This document shows positions 47,064-58,303 of a stretch of 64,000 nt of DNA, piece after piece. Made by a program: the position numbers and the translations under genes. How positions within the stretch are numbered: the first letter of the stretch is position 1; every line of letters begins with the position of its first letter. The DNA comes from Posidonia oceanica (Eukaryota; Streptophyta; Magnoliopsida; Alismatales; Posidoniaceae): contig JAZBRS010000026.1 in NCBI GenBank assembly GCA_037176725.1, positions 105,755,501 to 105,819,500 of the forward strand, read 5' to 3'. Below the pieces are notes generated by a model that saw only the letters and a program-made list of their open reading frames with translations, searched no databases and was not told the DNA's origin.

Positions 47064-50000
47064 TGTAACGACCCAAGTCGCTACTAACAAAATCAAAAGT
47101 CTAACAAATTTAAAACTTAATTAATTACAGCAATTACAATAAACTACTAGGCTAAACAACAAATATCTATGCCAAGAACCTGCAGTGGACAGTTACGTGA
47201 CTTCCATTGTATGCACTAGAACTCCGAATCAGCTAATCATCTGCACCTGCAACTGAAAACCACACAAAGTACACGTGAGTGACCTAGAAATCGTCACCCA
47301 GCACACACCTCGCAAAAACCATGCGAGAAATCGACATAAAACCTCAAAATACGGCACAACCGGTAAAACCCCAAAATCTAAGTCCATAATAATCAATATA
47401 ATCAATTAAAACACCATTCCCAAAGTCAACATGCTAAAACCGGGGAAGACAGGCGTTTACAAAAATATTTCACAAACCACGACCCATTAGCCCAAACTTC
47501 AGCACAACTCAAAACCCTCCAACCCCTCAGGCTGAGAAAACACTCAGCCCATCGGTCAAAATAAGGCGGAAATACTTCGCAAAAACTAAATCTCAATCAA
47601 TATCACGGCCCACCAGTCCAAAGCTTAAACCAAAACCACACGCCATAACTAGGCAGGAAAACATCTGGCCCAATACGGCCCAAAACTCAAATCACAATAT
47701 CACGGCATACACAAGTGGAAAAGCAACTGGCCCAATGCGGCCCAAACAACAGCAAAAACTCACAAAGCCCAAACTCAGGCAAAGCTCAAGGCCTAATACG
47801 GCCAGCAACAACAAAAACACAGCCCTGCGGGCACAAAACCACAATTGATCGTGTTGCCTGGTGCCAAGCAACCGACCTGGCCTCAAGCAGTAGCCAGGGA
47901 CTCACCCTTGCAGCTCACTGCACTGCCATGAACACCCGCCCTGTAGAGGAGCGTGTTCGTCTCGGCATCTCGTCATTAGAGACGCCTCAAAAGCGATCCC
48001 CACCTGGGAAAGTTACTCACCCCAACTAGGCGAGTTGTCCTCACTTAGGACAAACCACAGGGCACGCCTAATATACAGCGACCTCAACTCAATGCTCTGA
48101 ACCACTAGAGGCTCTAACCCCTAGGCTCAGCTAGCACCAGTGCTCCGAATCACTAGAGGCTCCAACCCCTAGGCTCAGCCAGCACCCAAAACCAGGCGAG
48201 TCCCGGTGTCCGTAACAACTAGGATATCACGCCCAACTACGCAGGAGTATCATACCTTCCGAGTCCGCTGCTACGATACCGCTAGGTACGGTCGACACCC
48301 CGACCCCCAAATCTCAACCCAGGTAAAGTGTGCGATACACCAGGAACGCCGTCGCATCCCCGGGTCCAGCCAACACAGCTCCCAGGTTTTCGACCACGGA
48401 AAACCTCGGCAAAAACATTTGCAAACCATCCATATTTTTCCTCAAAAATCTCTTTGAAAACATTTATTAAATCCATGGGCTAAAGCACAATAAGCCTCAA
48501 AATCAATCGAGGAAACTACATTAGAAAACAAGCCCGGGAGAGCATCCCAGACCAAAATCAGCAGATCGGTACTCCAACCGGTAGACCGAAAATCCCTACT
48601 TCGGTGGAACTAAATCCACCGGCTGACCGACCCGCACGGTGATTGGCAGACTGATATCACACCGGTCGAACAAAAAATCCTTGCTTCGGTGAACTAAATC
48701 CACCGGTCAGATCGATCCCACCCTGAAAACGGCAGACCGATCAATATCGGTCAACCGAAATCAGGTTCTGGTCTAAATCTGACAGAAAAAGGTGACACCG
48801 ATATTACACCGGTGTATCGATTTCTCTCAGAAATCGGCAGACCGACCAAAAAGGTCGTGCCGAACCAGGACAGGGCAGCCAACTTATAAAACCGACTTAA
48901 AACCCAAAACACTCAAATCAAATTCCAAAACTAGCATGTCATATGCCGGAATCTCCGGAATTCAATAAGGAATGCAACCATATACTCAATATGGCATTTC
49001 GAGGCATGCAACTCACAAAAACATCGGAAAACCAATATTCAAGCCATTTTCTATCAAAACCTCAAATATCATCAAATCCATGCCAAAATCAAGCATGTAA
49101 CATGTGGGAGCGAGCACATCCGCTCAAGAAACCCAAACATATCACAATCGCCTCAATCGAAGGCCCAAAACACCAGAATTCATTGGAAAATCACAATCGG
49201 GCAATTAAGCCACTCGGGCCATATATTCGGCCAAAACCACAGAAAATCTCTAAAAATCACCAAACATCTACCATAGCATATAAACATAGCAAAGTACATA
49301 ATAAAATCATATTCAAGCCATTTGAGAGCATACAACCTCATCAAATAGCGGAAAACCACATTCAAGTTATAAACCAACTAAAAAGCATATAAATTACCAA
49401 AAATTGCCAAAACACTATTATATCCTAAAATCATGGCAAGGCAAGCATGCATATCAATTCTAAATATTTAGAGCTCTTAGGACGAGACGTGTACCTTGGG
49501 ACAGAGGGACAACCCCCATCCTCCAGTGATCCACACGCACTCCGAGCTCCACGCGCCACTCTTGGGCTTGCCACTCTACCGGGACGACGACTGGAGCTCA
49601 CCGCATCACCGCTGGCCGCCACCGCACGCCGGCCACCACCACAGCCACCACACGGAGGAGAGGAAGATGAAGAGGAGAGTGAGGAAGGGAAAGAGGGAGA
49701 GAGAGGAAGGAGGAGGAGACGGATGGGGAGAGGGGGAGGAGAGGGCTGCCCCGGCCGGGGTTAGGGCACGGGCACGGCGAGAGGGAGGAGGAGCAGGCAC
49801 GAGAGGGAGAGGGGGACGCACGTGCAGGGGAGAGGGGAGAGATGTGTGCGTGAGGGGGGAGGAGGGGAAAAGAGAAGGGAGGGGGAGGGCACGTAAGGGA
49901 GAGGGTGGGGGAGGAGAGAGGGAGGGAGAGGAAGAGAGAGAGAGAGAGAGAGAGGGAGAAACACAAGGACCAGATCACAATCTGTTCCACCAATTACCAC

Positions 50001-50163
50001 AAGTGGGAGTCCACCACAACAATACAGGTAGAGACCTACACAAACCACAGATGAGACCCACAACCACTTAAGTGGGGCCTGCAAGGCCAGTAACACTCGA
50101 CCACAGCCAAGGAATTCATTAAAAAAAATAATTACAAGGAAAAATGAATTCCCAGGTGTTACA
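47064..50163 (-). mobile_element. Solo LTR of the Y family (Y2)
   Basis: This is the reverse complement of the Y LTR: the plus strand begins TGTAACGACCCAAGTCGC and ends TTCCCAGGTGTTACA, 3100 bp. It is flanked by AGAGG (47059-47063) and AAAGG (50164-50168), one mismatch. No internal region or second LTR is present. At 48560-48880 it carries a tandem sequence (ACCGGT, TCGGTGGAACTAAATCCACC) in the place where Y has its 40-bp minisatellite. The GA-rich tract at 49640-49960 corresponds to the (CT)n tract of Y. Confidence 0.9.
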
Positions 50164-50216
50164 AAAGGACTTCGCGAGGACATTTGTCCTCACGTTTTCC
50201 TGTTTTTCTAGTAGTG
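50164..50216 (-). mobile_element. CACTA-like right terminus
   Basis: The minus strand reads CACTACTAGAAAAACAGG and then GTCCTCGCGAAG, a typical CACTA terminus followed by a subterminal repeat. The next bases (CGG at 50217) would be the 3-bp target copy. The matching left terminus was not found in the window. Confidence 0.65.
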
Positions 50217-52851
50217 CGGTGAGAAAGAGGGAGGGGAGGTGGCGAACCCGCCCATCATCGATCTGGAGCCCCAGCAGTCGCGATGCCTTGAGAATCTCCA
50301 TACAAGTGGCGTCTTCTAGAAGAACAAGAATGACAACGTGGCATCTTGCCTTGAGGGTTGGTGTTCTGGTTGGACCACTGTGGAGACATGGAAGTTGGCA
50401 GGAACTGTCTCTTCACAGCGTTACAAAGGGTGAGGAGGCAGCGGTGTGTGTCAGGGCAAAGGCGGTGAAGTGCGGTTGGGAGGGTGGAGGGAGAGAAAAG
50501 GAGGCGATGGTGGAGGGAGAGAAGAGGGTGGAGGGGGAAGAGGGTAGGGTTTTTTTTTTCTTGTTTAATCTTGGCCATTGAATTGATCAAAGGAATATGG
50601 TGATTTTCTTGGTAAAGTGCCTACGGGAAACACCTTGTAGGCACCAACAGGAGTACTTTTGTAATTTGAATATAATGTCAAAAGAATAAAGTGCAGGAAT
50701 AGCAAACATATAAGAGCGAGATATAAAATTGAAGAAGTGCATGTAACCATGTATCGAACGTATAGATTTGCATTATTGCATATAATGTCGAGTAATATAT
50801 TGTACGACGTTGCATATAGGGGCAATATAAAATACATAAGTCATGTATTTGGCACATGGAATTGTATTCTTGAATATATTGTCAAGTAATATAGGAGTGC
50901 AGCATTACATATAGTGGTAATATGAAATACATGTGATTTAAGCGTTGTGTTATCGGTAATCTAAACAAGATTTAAACACATATATCGTCTTGTAGCGGGG
51001 CCATCTTGGGAGGGAAAGGAGATACCTTGTGTGTTGAGAGTCGTTCTCCTCGTTAACTTTTCCTCGAATGTGGACGAGTAAGCATGGTGGTTGGGCGATG
51101 AGAAAACTCCTCAAGTAACTTTTCTCTTCTTTTGATGGATGCGTAGGTGTATATCATTCTCTCTGTATCGAAGTATCTCTCCTTCAACAAAAAAAAGGAG
51201 GGTCTTTATTTATAAAAAAGGCTACACATTTTAATTTAAATATAAATATTTTTGAATTTTAAATTCGAAATAACTTCTAACAGTACATCTTGATAATATC
51301 TTTTATTTTTCAAAATAATTCTAACTCTATCATGTTGCAGCAGCATCAGAATGTTACTTTTCTTTTGGATTTATATAGAAATGTGTCATGTATGTATTGA
51401 ATCTAATTTCGATAGACTTTAATTTTTCATAGGATTGTATTAAACTCGAAATATATTCACATCCACCATGTTATACGTGCCAATTATCCGACTCTCGATG
51501 GCACAGCTATTTAAAGCCAAGATTTGAATAGCCAGTAGAAGGCTGCATCCATTTGGGGAGATTTTCTCATCAAGTGTCATCACAGACACCTCGGCCACGA
51601 GAAGCACTTGATTACGGTATAGCCACGTGCTTGTGTCAGATACCAAGGCTAGCCATGCGCAAACCCAATGTTGTTCCAGGCACTTCAGCTGTATGACATC
51701 ATACAGTGTCTGATACGTTTCCTGAAAGCTACAGGAAGTTGGATAGCTCTGCCATTACTCTCATTCATCCACTTGTTCCAGCGGTGGACCTAGATAGTAA
51801 TAATTGCAACTGAATGATCAAAATCCCATGTCACCATCTTCTTGATTAAAGCTTGCTAACTTGAAAATATTGATTTTCATGGCAAACTCAATTAAGTTAA
51901 CGCTGGTGCCATTATATTGTTATGGGTTTTTTGTATTAAAATTCTCGTTTAAACACCTTTTTACGTCAATAATACACGTGCTCAAACGATATTTATTTCA
52001 ATACCCTTTGCTTTTCTTTTCATCTTATGCTAATACACATATATTTAAGTTCTATCTGTTTCCATCACCATTTCTTAACCCAACCTTGGTTAAATACCCT
52101 TCTATTTACTTACTCAGTTACTCCCGTGAACGTACAATAAAATCAGTTCGGCTCGAGGATGATAAACCAAGTGGTTGTCCAACACCACGGTCACTTGTAC
52201 TAGAAGATGTTGGTGGTCTCAGACTCTCAGCAACTCTATGCGTCACCACTCTGACCACCACCATGGTAGAAGACAGCAACAACCCTCCTCTCGTCGTCCA
52301 AATCGAAGAAATCCTAGAGCTTTCGGTGGACTACTTTGTGCAAAGAAGAAGAGGAAGGCTGAAGGAATAAAGAAGAATGAACAAAGGAGAAGGAATAAGG
52401 GTGTTAAAACAAAACTTGTAGAGATTAAAGTGTCTTTTCCTTCTTAGCTAACGGTTTTGTATAACGCTATTAGAGTCAATACTTACTGTAGTGTATTGAC
52501 ATAAATTAAAATGGGGAAGCAAATTTTGTTTTAACAGGTGTGTTGACCTAAAAAAAATTCTATTATTATTTATAATTAAGTCAAAACCGACTCAATAGGA
52601 AAGATTTTTCAAAATAATATTATTTTAAAAAATTTAAAAATATATCTAATTTTATTATAATTTATTAAAATAATATTATTTTAAAAAATTCACCACCCAC
52701 CCTACTTCCTTTGCTCTCACCATCGCAGGATAATTGAGTGCAGACTTTATTGCTTCCTCAGCTACTCCGTTTCATTGCCACTTTCGTCACTTCTGATACT
52801 TCTGCTTGTATCGCTGCTGCTACTGCTATTGGGTTTTGTTCACTTCTGCTA
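50217..52851. other. Gene-poor region upstream of the peroxidase
   Basis: 50217-50600 is GA-rich and GC-richer, with open frames but no recognisable product. 50600-52740 is AT-rich; an AT-only stretch at 52600-52690 repeats TAATATTATTTTAAAAAATT. Small open frames near 51861-52447 show no family resemblance. The peroxidase promoter must lie in the right part, but no motif is convincing. Confidence 0.5.
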
Positions 52852-55723
52852 ATGGAAGTGTCTCCAAAATCCATCCTCTGTAAAACCCATCTCATGGTAT
52901 TATCCATCCTCTTGTACGTAAACATTTCTACAAGCTCTGGCCTTTCCTCCAACTTCTACTCTTCTTCCTGCCCAAATGTGGAGCTAGTGGTCAAGAACAC
53001 TGTACGCTCTGCGTCGGAGTTCGACCCGTCGATCCCCGGAAAGCTCCTCAGATTGCTCTTCCATGACTGCATGGTTGAGGTATGAGCTGTGGATTGATTT
53101 CTCTCAATGTTGGCTTGCTTGTCTTTTTTCATTGACATGTCATGTGTGTGGTTGTGCAGGGATGTGATGGTTCTCTGCTGCTCGAAGGGAATGAGACAGA
53201 GAGGAATGATCCAGCAAATGGATCAGTTGATGGATTCCAAGTGGTGGAATCTGCGAAAAATTTGCTGGAGATTTTTTGTCCAGGAACAGTTTCCTGTGCT
53301 GACATTGTTGTGCTTGCTGCAAGAGATGCTGTGGAGCTTGTAAGTTGATTTTACTTGGTTTGGTTGTTTAATCTGCAAACTTTATATTTTAAAAAAGTTA
53401 AATGCTTGTGCCTTGTGAGTCTTCAATTGATGTCAATGACCTCGATCGTCACTCTTACAAATTTACATATTTTTTTATCACATAACTGAATTTAAATTCA
53501 AATTCATAATAAAAAATATCATAACATTAATAATTACTCTTTAAACAGAGCATCTATGCAAATATCTCAATGTGTGGTTAAATGACTTCTTTATATACAC
53601 TAGTAAGAAACCTATCTTCTAATTTGTACCTGTAAAACACAAATCAAGCATACTTGAGTGACCATTAAAAATATCACACAGCACATATCCACTAAAACAC
53701 AAAATCAAATGCAATACAGGAATAGAACTCATCTCTACAAAATAAATTAGGAACTGGGCAAAATCCATGAGTTGGACATGCAAATGAGATGCGCTACCAA
53801 GACGTGAGGAATCCATAAAAATCCTCCAGACATAAATCTGAACAATGAGAAAACCACTTGAAAATCTCTAAGTAGGTGTTCCTAAACATCCAAAACCATG
53901 TATCTTAAATATTAATGCCTCTAGCACAAAATCTTGAAAATCATGATGCATTCTAGTCATAAAGGTATGTATCAGAAAATCAATATTAAATTCACAAAAA
54001 TCATAACTAAACTACAAAATCAATCACAAATCAGTCAAAACGCACACACTAAACACGTGCCTCCAACGAGCTAGTCCAACGTGCGAAACGCTCTGTAGAT
54101 CTTCTCTCTGTAGTCCACCCAACGGCCTATTGAGGCACTAAGGCACAGAGAAACAAAATTAGATTAAAAACAAGTAGAGGTGCACACGATTCAGTTAGAA
54201 TCGGTTAACCAAACCGAACCATTTTTTATGGTTCGGTTTGAATCTTAAATTTTGGAACCACTCGTAGTGATTATGTTCTTGGTTATAGATACGGTTAACC
54301 GAATCGAACCGAGAATCGATCCATATATATTATCAATGTCAACCGTTGGATTCAATGACTTTACATCTCCATCTTTTATTTTATTCTAGGTTATATAAAA
54401 ACAAATGCCAAAATCCAATGTTCCTATTCCCAAACATTTTGTAGAATTCCATTTGATTTACTTCATAAGTCTTTAACTTTGTAAACTTTTATACTTTACT
54501 TATCAACCTAATATATAAATAAACTCTGTTGGATTTGAAAATAGATTGTATTTAATTTTAACAAACTGAATTTTAGAATATGAAGTAGATAAAATGGTAT
54601 AGTTTGATCTGTTTATTTTCCTAATCAAATAAAAAATGGTGTATAGAAGAAACCATATTTTTTTCCTTAATATTTATCTATTTTATTTTATCAAGCAAAA
54701 CTCAAACATTTTTTCCCTTTTATTTTATTTTAAATTGGAGTACGATGATACATAATTAAGAACGTGTAAAACATTACGCTTTTATTGGTTTTATTCTTCG
54801 GCACAATTCAAAACTCCAGCTCTGATCCATCTGTTAATGCTAGACTTCGACGCATAATTAAGCATTGATAAGCCCGAGTAGTTCAGATGTGGTTGTGGTG
54901 TAGGGGTTCAAGTGACCCAATTGTTATCATTTGGGAACACGTCGCCAATATATGTTCGCTAGCGACAAGCACAAATTATAATTAATATCGGATTGCCAAC
55001 TGGGTCTTGAGGAGAAAGAACATGTTGTCTTATTTGTAGGCAGGAGGACGATCAGTTTGGGTACCGATGGGCAGGAGAGACGGGCGCGTTTCACAGGCGT
55101 CACACGTGAGGGCGAACATCATCGACACTGGCTTCACCATAGATGAGATGATGCAAATCTTCACCCCAAAAAACTTATCTCTTGACGACCTCGTGATTCT
55201 TTCAGGTAATCCGCTCAGAACCAATAAAGCATATATATATCTATATATATATATATATATATCTTGGACAACTGTGATCAAGGGCTAACTACATCATGAG
55301 TCCTCAGGTGCCCACACCATTGGCTCATCACACTGCAGGTCATTTGCCGACAGATTCGAAGAGGACGCGAACGGAGAGCCGGTGCCCGCCGACACCTCCA
55401 TGGACAAGCACTACGCGGCAGAGCTAATAATGCAATGCAATGCAACAGCAAGCGATTCCGTAACCGTGAGTAATGACCCGGAGACATCGTCGCAATTCGA
55501 TAACCAGTACTTCCGCAATCTCTTAGTGGGCAAGGGCCTCCTTGCTTCGGACGCGGCGCTTGCCGAGGATCCGAGGACGAGGGCGAAGGTTGAGCTGTTC
55601 TCCCGTGACCAGGAGACTTTCTTCGAGGGCTGGGAGAAGTCATTCTTGAAGCTTGCAAGTGTTGGGGTGAAGACCCGGAATGAGGGGGAAATCCGAACGT
55701 CATGCATGGCTGTCAATGGGTGA
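52852..55723 (+). CDS. Class III secretory peroxidase
   Basis: Complete gene of four exons: 52852-53079, 53160-53339, 55040-55205 and 55308-55723 (TGA), giving 329 residues, the usual size. The ATG at 52852 gives a leader of about 29 residues with a hydrophobic core before mature L-S-S-N-F-Y-S-S-S-C-P-N; an in-frame ATG at 52738 is possible but gives a poorer signal. Catalytic residues are present: R67, H71 in L-L-F-H-D-C, and the heme-ligand H194 in G-A-H-T-I-G. The disulfide cysteines C40, C73, C78, C116 and C122 and the calcium-site G-C-D-G-S are intact. Sequence character is nearest to the PER18/PER46 subgroup. The product is secreted and oxidises phenolics with H2O2 in the wall. Intron 2 is 1.7 kb and repeat-laden; a LINE sits in the 3' UTR. 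Confidence 0.93.
53630..54160 (-). repeat. Diverged gypsy-LTR-like fragment in peroxidase intron 2
   Basis: ACTTGAGTGACCATTAAAAATATCACACAGCACA resembles the minus-strand Y LTR (ACGTGAGTGACCTAGAAATCGTCACCCAGCACAC at about 47274). Nearby sequence is only loosely similar. It is offered as a distant relative of the Y LTR, not as a firm call. Confidence 0.35.
54170..54330. repeat. GGTTAACCGAACCGA-type repeat in intron 2
   Basis: CGGTTAACC and AACCGAACC words alternate in both orientations (AATCGGTTAACCAAACCGAACC, GGTTCGGTTTGAA, CGGTTAACCGAATCGAACCG). Such text is common at the ends of small plant DNA elements. No matching terminus was found, so the class is open. Confidence 0.4.
55231..55262. repeat. 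AT microsatellite in peroxidase intron 3
   Basis: An (AT)n run of about 32 bp with one C interruption, between exons 3 and 4 of the peroxidase gene. Confidence 0.95.
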
Positions 55724-55756
55724 AAAGCTCAAGAGACTTACTTGTAGGCCATCTGT

Positions 55757-56871
55757 TAAACTTTGAGAAATTGGTGTCGTCTTATCATGAAAATCGATTA
55801 GAAATTTTCTTAGTTAACTTTGATTCTCTTAATGTCTTTCATTCTTCAGTGGATTTGCATGAATTCATGGACAAAATGGATCATATTTGTCTATCGCAAG
55901 GGACTGATATGGTGGAGTGGAATCTAACCTCTCATAGACAGTTTACAGTTAAGAACTGTTATGGCTTCATTAATGACGGTGGTCTTCGCTTTAAGTTCTT
56001 CAAGGATATTTGGAAAGCTTGTGCTCGAAGGAAAATTTGGCTCGAAGGGATTGGTCTGGCAATCTTAATTGTGAGATTTGTGAACATATCTTGGAAACTA
56101 ACAATCACATTTTTTTGTAATGTCCTCTTGCAGTGAGCACTTGGGGTTTCTTTCTGACCAACTCTGCATACTTAGCTACTATTAATGTTTCAGAAATTTT
56201 TTCTTTATTTTAATTTGCAAAATTTGATCTATCTTAAGCAGTGGCGTATTTTAGTACTGGCTATTATGTGGAGTCTTTGGTTTAATAGAAATGCATTAAT
56301 TTTTAGGAATCAGGGGGAAATCTAGTATCTATGCTATCGAAAATTTTATATTTTTATTCTACCTGGACAGATAATAACCTACTGATTGGGCATACTTTGG
56401 CAACTTCATCCATTTCTCAAGCGATCCAGCAGTTGCAGCATGACTAGGATCAGTCCCAGCCTGTGCTCTAGGTACCTTCGTCTACTGGCCTGGATGTTGA
56501 GGGCGCCTTGGCTGCTGAATCTGTGGCAGTTGATGGCGCAAATTCTGGTATTCCAGCTCCTGAGGTGCATAACTTGGATACTTGAAGGACAATGGTTGGT
56601 AGAATTTCTTTGATGTTTTCCGATTTTTAACCTCCATCTCTTTGGCTATATTGGTACAATTATTAGTATTTTGTCTGTCAGTGATTTTGGTACAATACTG
56701 TTGTTAATTATCCCTTTTTGATGTTTTTGGGGTATATTATGGGTATTTTTTTGACCCATTTTGTGCCTGAACTATATGTAGTGTGAAACTTTGTACTATT
56801 TTTGCTTGCTTGGTAGTGAAACACATAGTCAAGTTATAATATTATTAGATCTTTACCGTTTGTGAAAAAAA
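55757..56871 (+). mobile_element. 5'-truncated L1-type LINE in the peroxidase 3' UTR
   Basis: The 1115-bp insert is flanked by a perfect 17-bp duplication, ACTTGTAGGCCATCTGT, at 55740-55756 and 56872-56888, and ends in an A-run (56864-56871). The start reads as the zf-RVT end of L1 ORF2: V-E-W-N-L-T-S-H-R-Q-F-T-V-K-N-C-Y-G-F near 55915 and F-K-D-I-W-K-A-C near 56000. The rest is a degenerate C-terminal region and 3' UTR. It begins 33 bp after the peroxidase stop codon, in the sense orientation. Long TSD, 5' truncation and poly(A) are the standard marks of target-primed LINE insertion. Confidence 0.93.
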
Positions 56872-56956
56872 ACTTGTAGGCCATCTGTGCTATAATCTTT
56901 GCTACACTATATTGATTCTTATGCAATTTTTCAGATATCAGGAATAATAAATTAAA

Positions 56957-57428
56957 TAATTGACTTGATGATATTCTTTAACTTTTATCAATTTCCACTT
57001 CAATGCCTTCAATTTAAAAATCATACACTTTGGTATCCTTAATTTATATGGAGTTTTAATGTACACCTAAGTTGCGTAACAGTGTTAAAAAAAATACTTG
57101 CAATGACAATTATGCCTTCCAATTTTTTTTTCCATTCTAGACCCCCATTAACCCTAAGTGACATCTACTTCTCCTCCGCCACCACATGTGCTTGTTGACA
57201 TCAAGCTCGTTCTTCTCCACCCCATGAGCACAGAAAGATAAGAGGATAAAGAGAAACAGAGATTAAATGGGTGAATAGGAGGATATTTTAGAGATAAATT
57301 ATTATAAAGTTGACAGAATGATTAATGTGTATAACAATTAAATTTGAGGGCAAAAAGTGTATAATTTTTTAATTGAGAATACTGAAATAAAAATCAGTGA
57401 AAATTGAAGACACTATCAAATCAATTAC
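56957..57428. mobile_element. MITE-like element with long inverted repeats
   Basis: The first about 85 bp (AATTGACTTGATGATATTC to AATCATACACTTTGG) and the reverse complement of the last about 85 bp (TAATTGATTTGATAGTGTC to AATTATACACTTTTTG) align with moderate divergence. The interior of about 300 bp is non-coding, with a CT-rich middle. The target duplication is unclear, so no superfamily is assigned. Confidence 0.6.
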
Positions 57429-58303
57429 TTTAATAAATTGGTTTGATGAAAAGGAGGCTTCTTGCGTTAAGTTTTTTATTGGAGATGCAATCCGATGAGA
57501 CCTTCAATATATCAACATCATCCTTCCAAAAAAGAAATCTACATAATACTCACTTGACCACAATAAAAGCAGAGCAACGTAAGTTGCACGACCATCATAC
57601 CTTTCTCCTCTTGTTCTTATGAAGGTCAAAGTTCGTCTACCAACGTGTTCAGACATAAGAGTAAATATTGTAGAAACAATCTATTGCAAATGAATCATGA
57701 TCGATGATAGAAATTCTCATAGATCAAATGGTAACCATAAGAAAAGCAAGTTTTCCACCAAGCCAACCAAAAAATAGGAAATATCTCAATCAAGGCTCAC
57801 GCTAAGGATTGAGAATTTAAGCATTCATCTGATATCAGAACAAGAAAAGGGTAGTTCAGCCAACGTTTGATTTCAAGGCTTGATATATATAAAAATAAAT
57901 TGTCACTTTGTGCACGTCAAAAAGAAAAGGAAGATTCCACCTGAACAAATAACTTAAACAATTGTAGTATACTATTGTTGCGAGATGAGCTACTGTGAAA
58001 ACAGACTCATGACTGATAACAAAGTAAATCCCAGCTGATCAATGGTGAAGAAGCAAGACATGTTGGCAACAATCTTGACATGCCTCCGGGAATAGGTCGA
58101 CAAAGTCTATATGCTGAATCTGATGAAAATTCGACAAAGCAGCTCCAGTAACCTGAAACGAGCAAGTTCTTTGTAATGTTGCTAAATCGGTATCGTTTCT
58201 TTTGATTAAGTTAGGGTATATGGATATTACAAGATCACTCTAGATGTCAACAACAATTCATATTCAAGAATATGAATTACACAGAAGCCAGCATCTCTCA
58301 CCT
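57429..58303 (-). other. Peroxidase-RAD23 intergenic region and RAD23 3' UTR
   Basis: This lies between the MITE-like element and the RAD23 stop codon. It must hold the RAD23 3' UTR, but no poly(A) signal stands out. No coding segment was recognised. Confidence 0.5.

Noticed and set aside
51861..52447. Possible small gene upstream of the peroxidase
   Set aside because: No recognisable domain, composition like surrounding intergenic DNA, and no convincing splice or promoter context.
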